A stretch of 64,000 nt of DNA from Aeromicrobium sp. PE09-221. Its GTDB lineage: Bacteria > Actinomycetota > Actinomycetes > Propionibacteriales > Nocardioidaceae. The notes beneath the pieces are model-generated. The model worked only from the letters and a program-made list of their open reading frames with translations, made no database searches and was not told the origin of the DNA. How positions within the stretch are numbered: position 1 is the stretch's first letter; each line of letters starts with the position of its first letter. A program made the translations under genes and the position numbers. Location of the stretch: assembly GCF_002174305.1 (NCBI RefSeq), contig NZ_MIJB01000028.1, positions 1 through 64,000 of the forward strand. The letters run 5' to 3'. Below are positions 23,825 through 33,278 of this stretch, one piece after another.

Positions 23825-25597
23825 ATGGGCGGAACCGTCGAGGTCGAAGGCCTCACCAAGAGCTTCGGCAGCCAGAACATCTGGCGCGACGTCACGCTGA
23901 CGTTGCCCCCCGGCGAGATCACGGCGCTGCTGGGGCCCTCGGGCACCGGCAAGTCGGTGTTCCTGAAATCGCTGATGGGCCTGCTGGAGCCCGAGGCCGG
24001 ATCGTGTCTGGTCAACAACGTCGACATGGTGCGCGCCAATGAGGCCCAGCGTCTCGAACTGCGTAAGAGCTTCGGCGTGCTGTTCCAGGACGGCGCCCTG
24101 TTCGGCTCGATGAATGTCTACGACAATGTCGCATTCCCCCTGCGCGAGCACACCAAGTTCAATGAGGACAAGATCCGCTCCATCGTCATGGAGAAACTCG
24201 ACATGGTCGGTCTGGTGGGCCAGGAGCACAAGCTGCCCGGCATGATCTCCGGCGGCATGAAGAAGCGCGCCGGCCTGGCCCGCTCGCTCGTGACGGACCC
24301 GGAGATCATCCTCATCGACGAGCCGGACTCGGGCCTGGACCCGGTCCGCACGTCCAATCTCGCGCAGCTGCTCATCGACATCAACACGGCCACCGACGCC
24401 ACGATGCTCATCGTCACCCACAACATCGAGCTCGCGCGCACATTGCCGGACAATCTCGGCATGCTGTACCGCGGCGAGCTCGTGATGTTCGGGCCACGCG
24501 AGGAGTTCCTGCTGACGGACCATCCGGTGGTGTCGCAGTTCATGAGCGGCGATCCCGAGGGCCCGATCGGCATGAGCGAGGAGACGGACCACCGTCGCGG
24601 CGAGCCCCTCGACAGCGACCTTCCGCCCTACCCCGGCGGTGGAACGGCGGTCATGTCGCGACATGCCGGTGCGCGTTCGATCGAGGTGCTCCCGCGTCAG
24701 CTCCTTCCCAAGTCCGGTGCGATCCGCCCGAGCGCGGAGCGGCACCGCGAGCGCGTCGCCTCGGGTGCGGCGCCGCTGTACGTCGCCGACGACGAGGAGC
24801 GGGACCGAGTCCCGACCATTCCCCGTAAAGGAGTCGTCACCCGCGCGCTGACCTCCACCGGCGACCTGTTCGCCCTCGGATTGGACACGATCCGGTCCAC
24901 CTTCAAGCGGCCCTTCGCCGCCCGCGACGTCCTCGAACAGTTCTGGTTCGTCGTCAGCGTGTCCTGGATCCCCGCGATGCTCGTCGCCATCCCCTTCGGC
25001 GCGGTCATCGCCTTGCAACTCGGCACCCTGACCGTCCAGGTCGGCGCCCAGTCGTTCACCGGTGCCGCGAGCGTGCTGGCCGTGGTCCAACAGGCGGCGC
25101 CGATCGTGACCACCCTGGTCATCGCCGGCGCCGGCGGGGCCGCGATCTGTGCCGATCTCGGCTCTCGCACCATCCGCGACGAGATCGACGCCATGAAGGT
25201 CATGGGCGTCTCTCCGATCCAGAAGCTCGTCGTCCCCCGCGTGCTGGCCTGCATCATGGCCGCCGTCCTCCTCAACGGCCTCGTCTCGGTCGTCGGTGTC
25301 CTGGGCGGCTACTTCTTCAATGTGGTCGTCCAGGGTGGGACCCCCGGCGCCTATCTGGCGAGCTTCACCGCATTGGCGCAGATCTCGGACCTGTGGGTCG
25401 GGGAGATCAAGGCCGTCATCTTCGGCTTCATCGCGGGCGTGGTCGCGGCCTATCGCGGGCTCAACACGGCCCCCGGCCCCAAGGGCGTCGGCGACTCCGT
25501 CAACCAGTCGGTCGTCGTGACCTTCATGCTGCTGTTCTTCGTCAACACGATCATCACGATGCTCTACCTGCAACTGTTCCCGGGCAAGGGAGCCTGA
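23825..25597 (+). CDS. Mce lipid transporter ATPase fused to permease (MceG-YrbEA fusion)
   Basis: A single 590-aa open frame joining two proteins that are normally separate. Residues about 1-245 are an MlaF/MceG-type ATPase: Walker A GPSGTGKS (about 37-44), the atypical signature ISGGMKKRAGLA, Walker B IILIDEPDSGLDP and switch VTHN. A Pro/Arg-rich linker of about 100 residues follows, then an MlaE/YrbE permease (about 345-590) with FWFVVSVSWIPAMLVAIPFG, the IRDEIDAMKVMGVSP coupling region and a C-terminal helix. It powers lipid/sterol import through the Mce complex. ATG 23825 is preferred (nine bases after GGGGAG); ATG 23816 abuts the site. In M. tuberculosis mceG is unlinked. Confidence 0.93.
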   Translation: MGGTVEVEGLTKSFGSQNIWRDVTLTLPPGEITALLGPSGTGKSVFLKSLMGLLEPEAGSCLVNNVDMVRANEAQRLELRKSFGVLFQDGALFGSMNVYDNVAFPLREHTKFNEDKIRSIVMEKLDMVGLVGQEHKLPGMISGGMKKRAGLARSLVTDPEIILIDEPDSGLDPVRTSNLAQLLIDINTATDATMLIVTHNIELARTLPDNLGMLYRGELVMFGPREEFLLTDHPVVSQFMSGDPEGPIGMSEETDHRRGEPLDSDLPPYPGGGTAVMSRHAGARSIEVLPRQLLPKSGAIRPSAERHRERVASGAAPLYVADDEERDRVPTIPRKGVVTRALTSTGDLFALGLDTIRSTFKRPFAARDVLEQFWFVVSVSWIPAMLVAIPFGAVIALQLGTLTVQVGAQSFTGAASVLAVVQQAAPIVTTLVIAGAGGAAICADLGSRTIRDEIDAMKVMGVSPIQKLVVPRVLACIMAAVLLNGLVSVVGVLGGYFFNVVVQGGTPGAYLASFTALAQISDLWVGEIKAVIFGFIAGVVAAYRGLNTAPGPKGVGDSVNQSVVVTFMLLFFVNTIITMLYLQLFPGKGA

Positions 25598-25598
25598 C

Positions 25599-26441
25599 AT
25601 GACTTACATTCCGCCTGTCCGTCGCCGTCGTTGGTGGGACAAGCCGGTCGACGCCCTGGGCTCGCTCGGCCAGGACCTGCGGTTCTACGGGCGCGTCCTG
25701 GCGTGGATCCCCGCCACGATCCGGCGCTATCCCAAGGACATCCTGCGACTGCTCTCCGAGGTGAGCTTCGGCTCGGGCGCGCTCGCGGTGATCGGCGGCA
25801 CCATCGGCGTCATGGTCGGCATGACCCTGTTCGTCGGCACAGTGGTCGGCATGCAGGGCTACGCGGCCCTCGACCAGATCGGCACCTCGGCACTCAACGG
25901 CTTCATCTCGGCCTATTTCAACACCCGAGAGATCGCCCCGCTCGTCGCCTCGCTCGCGCTGTCGGCGACCGTCGGCGCGGGCTTCACCGCCCAGCTGGGT
26001 GCGATGCGGATCAACGAGGAGGTCGACGCCCTCGACGTCATGGCGGTGCCGAGCCTGCCGTATCTGGTCACCACGCGTGTCATCGCCGGCTTCATCGCGA
26101 TCATCCCGCTCTATGTGCTGGGCCTGCTGACCTCCTATGCCGGTTCACGGCTCGTCACCGTGTACCTGCACGGACAGTCCGCCGGCACCTACGACCACTA
26201 CTTCAACCTGTTCCTGCCGCCCGTCGACATCCTGCTGTCCTTCGTGAAGGTGCTGATCTTCGCGGTGCTCATCATCCTCATCCACTGCCGGATGGGCTTC
26301 ACCGCGTCCGGCGGTCCCGCCGGTGTGGGGCTGGCCGTCGGCCGGTCGGTGCGCACCACGATCGTCACCGTCGCGGTGCTCGACCTCATCTTGTCGATGG
26401 CGCTCTGGGGCACGACCACGACCGTGAGGGTGGCCGGATGA
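25599..26441 (+). CDS. yrbEB: Mce transporter permease YrbEB
   Basis: A 280-aa MlaE-family permease with about six membrane segments. Conserved elements include IGGTIGVMVGMTLFVGTVVGMQ, YFNTREIAPLVASLALSATV and MRINEEVDALDVMAVPSLPY, the YrbE coupling region. It would form the membrane channel as partner of the YrbEA half of the upstream fusion. It starts one base after the fusion's stop and overlaps mceA by four bases. Confidence 0.95.
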   Translation: MTYIPPVRRRRWWDKPVDALGSLGQDLRFYGRVLAWIPATIRRYPKDILRLLSEVSFGSGALAVIGGTIGVMVGMTLFVGTVVGMQGYAALDQIGTSALNGFISAYFNTREIAPLVASLALSATVGAGFTAQLGAMRINEEVDALDVMAVPSLPYLVTTRVIAGFIAIIPLYVLGLLTSYAGSRLVTVYLHGQSAGTYDHYFNLFLPPVDILLSFVKVLIFAVLIILIHCRMGFTASGGPAGVGLAVGRSVRTTIVTVAVLDLILSMALWGTTTTVRVAG

Positions 26442-27754
26442 AAAAGACCTCTCGCCTGCTCGACGCCGTCCTCGGCCTCGGCTACCTGGCACTCGGCGCG
26501 GCCCTCGTGGTCGCCTCGATGCTGGCGTACAACAAGGCCTTCACCCCTACGACGGATGTCCTGCTGCGCACCGGTGCGATCGGCAATGCCTTGCAGACGG
26601 GCTCGGATGTCAAGCTCAACGGGGTCCCGGTCGGTGAGGTCTCTCGGGTCCACACCGACCCCGGTGGTGCGGAGCTGACCCTCGCCCTGGAGCCGGATAC
26701 GGCGGAGTCGCTGCCGGCCGGCACCACCGCCCGGCTGTTGCCGAAGACGTTGTTCGGCGAGCGGTACGTGTCGTTGGTCGTGCCGGCGAGCTCCACGGAG
26801 AACGGCCTCTCGGCCGGCGATGTGCTGCACCAGGACGACTCGGATGAGGCCGTCGAGCTCGAGGAGCTCTTCGACGAGCTCCTGCCGGTGCTGCAGGCCA
26901 TCCAGCCCGAGAAGCTCCAGGCAACCCTGGGCGAGTTGTCGACGATGCTGCGCGGGCGTGGTGAGGAGCTCGGCGCCTCGATGAGCGACTGGTCGAACTA
27001 CCTGGAGAAGCTCAACCCCCATGTGCCGACGATGGCGGAGGATCTCGCCAAGCTGGCCGAGGTGGCCGAGGTCTACGAGGAGGCCCTGCCGGACCTGCTC
27101 TCGGCCTTCGACTCGATGACCACCACGTCGGCGACCCTGGTCGATCAGCGGGCCACGCTGTCCGAGGTATGGGCGAATGTCATCACGGCCTCGAACACGA
27201 CGGATGAGTGGATGCGCGCCAATCAGCGGACGATCGTGGTGCTGTCGGCCGAGAGCCGGCGCGCCCTCGAGGCGGCGGCCCCGTATGCACGGCAGTTCCC
27301 CTGCCTCTTCGACGCCGCCCGCAACTTCATCGAGCCGATGGACCGCACGCTCGGCAAGGGCACGAACGAGCCGGGCATCCACGTGGTGCTCAATGTCGTC
27401 CCCGCACAGGGCAAGTACGTTCCGGGCGCCGATGCCCCGCAGTACGCCACCGGTGGACAGCCCCGATGCCCGTACCAGACCGGCCAGACCGGGGCGAGCG
27501 GCGCGAGCGCGTTGTCGGCCCCGGGCCACGCCGACGAGGATGCGGAGATCGAGCAGATCGCCGCACCGCGCTCGGACTTCGCCCGCCAGCAGGCCGCGCT
27601 CACCGGTCTCGGCGACGCGAACTCACCGGCGGAGAACCAGCTGTTCGCCGAGCTCCTGGCGCCCGCCGAGGGCGTGGCGCCGTCCGACTACCCGCAGTGG
27701 AGCAGCCTGGTCGTCGGCCCGGTGCTGCGTGGCGCGGAGGTGACCCTGCGATGA
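26438..27754 (+). CDS. mceA: Mce family protein MceA
   Basis: A 438-aa MlaD/MCE-domain protein. An N-terminal membrane helix (about residues 8-28) anchors it outside the membrane; the MCE domain (about 38-118) begins LRTGAIGNALQTGSDVKLNG with VPVGEV, followed by a long helical region that in MCE proteins builds the lipid tunnel, then a Cys-containing C-terminal domain (FPCLFDAARNF) and a low-complexity Gly/Ser/Ala tail. Third gene of the operon. Confidence 0.92.
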   Translation: MKKTSRLLDAVLGLGYLALGAALVVASMLAYNKAFTPTTDVLLRTGAIGNALQTGSDVKLNGVPVGEVSRVHTDPGGAELTLALEPDTAESLPAGTTARLLPKTLFGERYVSLVVPASSTENGLSAGDVLHQDDSDEAVELEELFDELLPVLQAIQPEKLQATLGELSTMLRGRGEELGASMSDWSNYLEKLNPHVPTMAEDLAKLAEVAEVYEEALPDLLSAFDSMTTTSATLVDQRATLSEVWANVITASNTTDEWMRANQRTIVVLSAESRRALEAAAPYARQFPCLFDAARNFIEPMDRTLGKGTNEPGIHVVLNVVPAQGKYVPGADAPQYATGGQPRCPYQTGQTGASGASALSAPGHADEDAEIEQIAAPRSDFARQQAALTGLGDANSPAENQLFAELLAPAEGVAPSDYPQWSSLVVGPVLRGAEVTLR

Positions 27755-28767
27755 CCAAGATCCTCATCAAGAGCATCGTCTTCACGCTCGTCACGGTGCT
27801 GGCGACGATGTTGCTGGCGGGCACGATCCGCAACAGCGTCGGCGGCGCAGCCACGGAGTACAAGGCCCTCTTCACCGATGTCACGAGCCTCAACAACGGC
27901 GACGACATCCGCATGGCCGGGGTCAAGGTCGGCACGGTCCGCAAGATCGAGGTCGCGCAGAACCGGCTCGCCGAGGTCACGTTCACGGTGCAGGACAAGG
28001 CGCCGATGCGGGCCGGCACGACCGCCGAGCTGCGCTTCCGCAATCTCGTCGGCCAGCGCTACATCGCGCTCGAACCGCCGTCCACCAGCGCCGAGGTGCT
28101 GCCCGCCGGTTATACGCTCCCGGCTTCCTCGACCAGTCCCGCCCTGGACCTGACGATGCTCTTCAACGGCTTTCAGCCGCTGATGAAGTTCCTCTCGCCC
28201 GAGGACGTCAACAAGCTCTCCGAGCAGATCATCGCGGTCTTCCAGGGTGAGGGCGCCACGGTCGAGGGGCTGCTGTCGAGCACGTCGAGCCTGACCCAGA
28301 CGATCGCCGAGAAGGACGAGGTCATCGGCCAGCTCATCGACAGCCTCACGGTGGTGCTCACGACGATCAACGATCGCTCCGATCAGCTCGACCGGACGAT
28401 CATCACATTGCAGCAGCTGGTCTCCGGGCTCGCCGAGGATCGCGAGGTCATCGGCAGCACCCTCGACGGCCTGGGCGACCTCACCACGAGCGTGTCCGGC
28501 CTGCTCGAGGAGGGCCGTGCACCGCTCAAGGGCTCGATCGAGGCCCTCGACCGGCTCAGCGGCAATCTGTCCAATGCCAGCGCCGTGCTCGACTCCTTCT
28601 TCGAGGTGCTGCCGGTCAAGCTCGATCGGATCGGCCGGCTCGGCAGCTACGGTTCCTGGCTGAACTTCTATGCCTGCTCGATCCAGGGCAAGATCCCCGA
28701 CCCGGAGGGCTATATGGGCGATCTGGGCATCTCGCCCGGTCCGAATGTGACGAGGTGTGTGAACTGA
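27751..28767 (+). CDS. mceB: Mce family protein MceB
   Basis: A 338-aa MCE protein: N-terminal helix (about 8-26), MCE domain (about 36-115; YKALFTDVTSLNNGDDIRMAG, VKVGTV), a long helical stalk with repeated leucine patterns and a short C-terminal domain (LNFYACSIQGKIPDPEGY) with conserved Cys. It overlaps mceA by four and mceC by one base. Six such proteins assemble as a hetero-hexameric tube across the periplasm-like space. Confidence 0.93.
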   Translation: MTKILIKSIVFTLVTVLATMLLAGTIRNSVGGAATEYKALFTDVTSLNNGDDIRMAGVKVGTVRKIEVAQNRLAEVTFTVQDKAPMRAGTTAELRFRNLVGQRYIALEPPSTSAEVLPAGYTLPASSTSPALDLTMLFNGFQPLMKFLSPEDVNKLSEQIIAVFQGEGATVEGLLSSTSSLTQTIAEKDEVIGQLIDSLTVVLTTINDRSDQLDRTIITLQQLVSGLAEDREVIGSTLDGLGDLTTSVSGLLEEGRAPLKGSIEALDRLSGNLSNASAVLDSFFEVLPVKLDRIGRLGSYGSWLNFYACSIQGKIPDPEGYMGDLGISPGPNVTRCVN

Positions 28768-29780
28768 TGGCGCGCTATCCCAAGGCGTTCGCGGAGCGCA
28801 ACAAGGTCGTCATCGCCGTCGTCGGGCTGGTCACGCTCAGCGTGGTGTTCCTTGCGACCTTCAATGCCAACTCCCTCCCGGTGATCGGCGGCGGCAAGGT
28901 CTACACCGCGCAGTTCGCCGAGGCCGGCGGTCTCAAGAGCGGCAATGAGGTGCGCGTGGCGGGTGTCAAGGTCGGCGAGGTCAGCGGCCTCTCGCTGGAC
29001 GGCACCACCGTCGAGGTGCGCTTCCGCGCCAAGGGCGTCGACCTGGGCGATCAGACGCGCGCGTCCATCAAGGTCAAGACCATGCTCGGACAGAAGTTCC
29101 TCTCGCTCGACCCTCTCGGGACCGGCGAGCTGGACGATCCCATCCCGGTCTCTCGCACCACGACTCCCTACGATGTCAACGCGGCCTTCTCGGATCTGTC
29201 GGAGACGATCGGCGAGATCGACACCCAGCAGATGGAGGCCAGCTTCACGGCGCTGGCGGATGCCTTCCGGGACACCCCCGAGTCGGTACAGGGCGTGGTC
29301 CGAGGACTGACCGATCTCTCGCGCACGATCTCCAGCCGCGATGAGGAGCTCGCCCAGCTGTTCTCCGCCACGGCCGATATCTCCGGCACGCTGAAGGACC
29401 GCAATGCCGAGTTCGCCCGGCTCATCAACGACGGCAGCTCGCTATTGGAGGAGTTGGAGAACCGGCGCGAGACGATCCGCGCGATGCTCCAGGGCACTGC
29501 CCGCCTCGGTACCGAGCTCGAGGGTCTCGTCCGCGACAACGAGGAGCAGCTGCGGCCGGCCCTCGCCAAGCTCGACGAGGTCGCCGCCATCTTGCAGCGC
29601 AATCAGGACAATCTGGAGTCGGCGATCAAGCAGATGGGCCCCTACTACCGCGGTCTGGCCGCTGCGACCGGCAACGGCCGCTGGGTCGACTCCTATATCT
29701 GCGGTCTGTTCGATGAGCAGGGCGCCCCGGTGCTCGACAACTCGGTCGACCGTGACTGCACCCCAGGAGGTCAGCGATGA
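28767..29780 (+). CDS. mceC: Mce family protein MceC
   Basis: A 337-aa MCE protein with basic start (MARYPKAFAERNKVV), membrane helix about 15-35, MCE domain about 42-120 (YTAQFAEAGGLKSGNEVRVAG, VKVGEV), helical stalk to about 285 and a C-terminal WVDSYICGLF motif near residue 309, usual for MceC. ATG 28767 shares its A with the mceB stop; an upstream in-frame start four codons earlier is inside mceB. Confidence 0.93.
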   Translation: MARYPKAFAERNKVVIAVVGLVTLSVVFLATFNANSLPVIGGGKVYTAQFAEAGGLKSGNEVRVAGVKVGEVSGLSLDGTTVEVRFRAKGVDLGDQTRASIKVKTMLGQKFLSLDPLGTGELDDPIPVSRTTTPYDVNAAFSDLSETIGEIDTQQMEASFTALADAFRDTPESVQGVVRGLTDLSRTISSRDEELAQLFSATADISGTLKDRNAEFARLINDGSSLLEELENRRETIRAMLQGTARLGTELEGLVRDNEEQLRPALAKLDEVAAILQRNQDNLESAIKQMGPYYRGLAAATGNGRWVDSYICGLFDEQGAPVLDNSVDRDCTPGGQR

Positions 29781-30811
29781 GCTCGGTCCTGAAGCAGACC
29801 CTCGCCCTGATGGTCGTCCTCGCCCTGGTGGTGGGCGCCTGGCTGGGCTTCCGCTGGCTCTCGGAGCGTCAGGCGACCCAGTTCGATGCGCTCTTCGAGT
29901 CCTCGATCGGCCTCTACCCGGGGTCGGACGTGCAGATGCTCGGCGTGGCGGTCGGCAAGGTCACCGCGGTGGAACCCGATGGCGGCCAGGTCCGCGTCTC
30001 GATGCGGCTCGAGGGCGACTACGCGGCGTCGGCGGACACGGAGGCGGTCATCATCGCCCCGACCCTCGTCAGCGACCGCTTCGTGCAGCTCACCAAGCCC
30101 CACGAGAACGGTCCGGAGCTGGAGTCCGGCACCACGATCACCGAGACGGCCGTGCCGGTCGAGATCGACCAGATGTACGAGAGCCTGGAGGATATCGGCA
30201 CCCAGCTCGGCCCGCACGGCGCGAATGAGAACGGCGCGCTGGCGGACCTGCTGACGGTCTTCGCCGAGAACCTCGACGGCCAGGGTGCCGACCTCAATCA
30301 GATGATCGAGGAGTTCGGGAAGATGACCGGCACCCTCTCGGCGACCGACGAGGATCTCTTCGCGACGATCGCGAACTTCAAGGAGTTCAACGACATGCTC
30401 GTGGAGAATGATCGCACGCTCGCGACCGCCAACACCCAGCTCGCGACCGTCGCGGACTTCCTCGCCGAGGACCGCCAGGACATGCAGTCGGCCATCGCCA
30501 ATCTCGGTCAGGCGCTGGGCATCCTCGACGACTTCATCCGCGACAACCGCGACAACCTGCAGACGAGTGTCGAGAACCTCATCGGCCCGACACAGGTGCT
30601 GGTCAACCAGAAGCAGGCCCTTGAGGAGTCGGTCCGCACCATCCCCCTGGTGCTGCAGAACTTCCTCAACGCCTATGAGCCCGGCTCGAACACCCTGCAC
30701 GGCCGCGGCAATCTCAATGAGCTCACCGTGTGGTCGAACAGCGGTCTGGCGGCCCAGACCTCGGAGCAGGCGCCGCTCACGCTCTTCAGCGAACTGGAGG
30801 ACGGCCAGTGA
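29777..30811 (+). CDS. mceD: Mce family protein MceD
   Basis: A 344-aa MCE protein. N-terminal helix (about 5-25), MCE domain (about 33-115; DALFESSIGLYPGSDVQMLG with VAVGKV), helical region to about 300, then a short C-terminus without the long Pro-rich tail that some MceD proteins carry. Overlaps mceC by four bases and mceE by four bases. Confidence 0.92.
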   Translation: MSSVLKQTLALMVVLALVVGAWLGFRWLSERQATQFDALFESSIGLYPGSDVQMLGVAVGKVTAVEPDGGQVRVSMRLEGDYAASADTEAVIIAPTLVSDRFVQLTKPHENGPELESGTTITETAVPVEIDQMYESLEDIGTQLGPHGANENGALADLLTVFAENLDGQGADLNQMIEEFGKMTGTLSATDEDLFATIANFKEFNDMLVENDRTLATANTQLATVADFLAEDRQDMQSAIANLGQALGILDDFIRDNRDNLQTSVENLIGPTQVLVNQKQALEESVRTIPLVLQNFLNAYEPGSNTLHGRGNLNELTVWSNSGLAAQTSEQAPLTLFSELEDGQ

Positions 30812-32112
30812 ACACCAAGCCCCAGCGGTTCCGGCTCGTGGCCGTCGCCGCGGTCGCGGCCATCACCCTGAGCGGCTGCGGCATGCTCAGCGGCGGGGTC
30901 TACGACGCACCGCTTCCCGGCGGCGCCGATGTCGGGTCCGATCCGCTGCGCATCAGCGCCGACTTCGAGGATGTCCTCGATCTCGTGCCCCAGTCCAGCG
31001 TCAAGCTCGACAATGTCGACATCGGCCGTGTGCAGCGTGTGGAGTTGAACGAGGACGGCGAGAGCGCCCGCGTCGACCTCGTCATCAACCGCGAGGCCGA
31101 TCTGCCGGCGGGGACGGTCGCCCGCATCCAACAGACCTCGCTGCTCGGCGAGAAGTACGTCGCGCTGGTGCGTCCGTCGGAGGATGCCGAGAGGACCACC
31201 GCGTCGCCGATCGCCGATGGCGACCACATCGGCCTGGCCGAGACCTCGCAGGCCGCCCAGGTCGAGCAGGTGCTCGGTGCCCTCTCGCTCGTGCTCAACG
31301 GAGGCGGGATCGAGCAGTACCAGGAGATCTCCCGGGAGCTGCAGCAGGTCTCCACGGATCGTCCCGAGGAGATCAAGGGTTTCCTGCGGCAGATGGAGGC
31401 CTTCGTCTCGGTACTGGACGAGCGCAAGGAGTCGATCACCGGGGCTCTCGACAGTCTCAACTCGCTGTCGCAGACCCTCGAGAGCGATACCGACCGGATC
31501 GTCAAGGCTCTGGACGGACTCAGCCCGGGCATGGAGGTGCTCGTCGATCAGCGCACCCAGCTCGTGGCGATGCTGGAGGCCCTCGACCGTCTCTCCGATG
31601 TCACCGTCGAGACGCTCAACGCGGCACAGGACGATATCGTCGCCGACTTCAAGGCCCTCGAGCCGATCCTCGATCAGCTGGCCAAGGCCGGATCCGCGCT
31701 GCCGGAGTCATTGCAGATCCTGCTGACCTATCCGTTCCCCGATTCGGTGCTGGGAGCGATCAAGGGCGACTACATGAACGTCTTCATCACGACCAATTTC
31801 CGCACACTGCCGGCGAACTGCGCCGTGGGCAGTTGCGACTGGCCTCAGGTCAACAGCGCGTCCTCGCCGAACACGGGCCACAGCCTGCAGCGCCAGGAGA
31901 CCGGTGATGAGGCACCGCCCAGCGAGGAGCCCGGGCTGCCCGCCGATGTGCCGCCGACCCTGTTGCCGCCGACCGATTCGGCGGTACCCGGGTTGCCGTC
32001 GCCGACCATCGGCGTGCCGCCGTCGCAGCTGCCGGGCACCGACCCCGGCCCGAGCGCCCCACCGAGCCCCGAGGCTCCGCCCGAGTCCATGCCTCCGCGA
32101 GGTGATGAGTGA
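30808..32112 (+). CDS. mceE: Mce family lipoprotein MceE
   Basis: A 434-aa MCE lipoprotein (LprK equivalent). The signal peptide ends in lipobox LSGC with the acylated Cys near residue 24, so unlike its siblings it is lipid-anchored. The MCE domain (about 45-125) contains LVPQSSVKLDNVDIGRVQ. The C-terminal 80 residues are a Pro/Ser-rich extension (from QETGDEAPPSEEPG) that may reach into the cell wall. GTG 30808 overlaps the mceD stop. Confidence 0.93.
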   Translation: MNTKPQRFRLVAVAAVAAITLSGCGMLSGGVYDAPLPGGADVGSDPLRISADFEDVLDLVPQSSVKLDNVDIGRVQRVELNEDGESARVDLVINREADLPAGTVARIQQTSLLGEKYVALVRPSEDAERTTASPIADGDHIGLAETSQAAQVEQVLGALSLVLNGGGIEQYQEISRELQQVSTDRPEEIKGFLRQMEAFVSVLDERKESITGALDSLNSLSQTLESDTDRIVKALDGLSPGMEVLVDQRTQLVAMLEALDRLSDVTVETLNAAQDDIVADFKALEPILDQLAKAGSALPESLQILLTYPFPDSVLGAIKGDYMNVFITTNFRTLPANCAVGSCDWPQVNSASSPNTGHSLQRQETGDEAPPSEEPGLPADVPPTLLPPTDSAVPGLPSPTIGVPPSQLPGTDPGPSAPPSPEAPPESMPPRGDE

Positions 32113-33278
32113 TGCTGACCGGTTCGATCAAATCCAAGCTGATCGTCTTCGTGGCGGTCGCCCTCGTCGCCACGAGTTATCTCGGCGCGACCTATGTGGG
32201 CATCAACCCGTTCAGCTCGTCGTACCGCGTCACGGTCGAGCTGCCCCAGGGCGGCGGTGCCTTCACCAACGGGCAGGTCACCTATCGCGGCGTGCCCGTC
32301 GGTCGGATCAAGGACCTCACGGCCACTGACGAAGGTGCCGAGGCGGTGCTGCAGATCAACGGCGATGCACCGTCGATCCCCGCCGATGTCACCGCGACGG
32401 TGGCCAATCGGTCGGCGATCGGCGAGCAGTACATCGATCTGCGCGGCACCGGTCGTTCGAGTGAGGAACTGCAGGCCGGGGATGTCATCAAGGCGTCATC
32501 GCGGGCCGTGCCGCCGCCGATCGAGAATCTGCTGCGCACCGGTCGCGACTTCGCCGCCTCGGTGCCCGAGGAGGATCTGAAGACCGTCATCGACGAGGCC
32601 TATGAGCTCTCGCGAGGAGCGGGTGAGCACCTGGGCCAGCTGATCGACACCTCGCGGGAGTTCGTCGAGGTCGCCGATCAGAACTTCCTGGTGACCCAGG
32701 GACTCATCGAGAACTCCGATCGTGTGCTGTCCACGCAGATCGAGTCGGCTGAGAGCATCAAGAGCTTCAGCACCGATCTCGACCTCTTCTCCGCGGCGCT
32801 GCGTGATTCCGATACCGAGCTGCGAGCACTCATCGAGAACTCGCCGATCGCGGCGCGGGAGATGCACCGGCTGTTCGATCAGGTCGGCACGCCGCTGGGA
32901 ACGCTCATGGCGAACCTGGTCACCCCGGCGCAGATCTTCGGCATCAACTCCGCCGGAGTGGAGGACGCGCTGATCCGGGCACCGGAGGCATTGAGCGTCG
33001 GCTGGGCGATCAACGGTTCGCAGGGACTGAACCTGGGACTCGCGCAGACCTATTTCGATCCGCTGCCCTGTGTCGCGGGTTACAGTGGCACCGACCAGCG
33101 AAGCGGGCTCGACACATCGCCTGGGCGCCCGTTCAATACCGCGGCCGGGTGCACCGCTGACCCGAACAGCGGCTCGAATGTCCGCGGGCCGGGCAGTATC
33201 GCGGGCGGCCTGCCGGCAGCCGCCGCCAATGTCTCGTCGGCACAGGGGTTGGGAGACCTCTTGGGAGGAGTGGGATGA
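32112..33278 (+). CDS. mceF: Mce family protein MceF
   Basis: A 388-aa MCE protein: helix about 8-27, MCE domain about 35-115 (YRVTVELPQGGGAFTNGQVT with YRGVPVGRI), helical stalk, and a C-terminal region with two Cys (LPCVAGY, AGCTADPN) probably forming a disulphide. It closes the canonical yrbE-mce set. ATG 32112 overlaps the mceE stop by one base; GTG 32109 is one codon earlier. Confidence 0.92.
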   Translation: MLTGSIKSKLIVFVAVALVATSYLGATYVGINPFSSSYRVTVELPQGGGAFTNGQVTYRGVPVGRIKDLTATDEGAEAVLQINGDAPSIPADVTATVANRSAIGEQYIDLRGTGRSSEELQAGDVIKASSRAVPPPIENLLRTGRDFAASVPEEDLKTVIDEAYELSRGAGEHLGQLIDTSREFVEVADQNFLVTQGLIENSDRVLSTQIESAESIKSFSTDLDLFSAALRDSDTELRALIENSPIAAREMHRLFDQVGTPLGTLMANLVTPAQIFGINSAGVEDALIRAPEALSVGWAINGSQGLNLGLAQTYFDPLPCVAGYSGTDQRSGLDTSPGRPFNTAAGCTADPNSGSNVRGPGSIAGGLPAAAANVSSAQGLGDLLGGVG

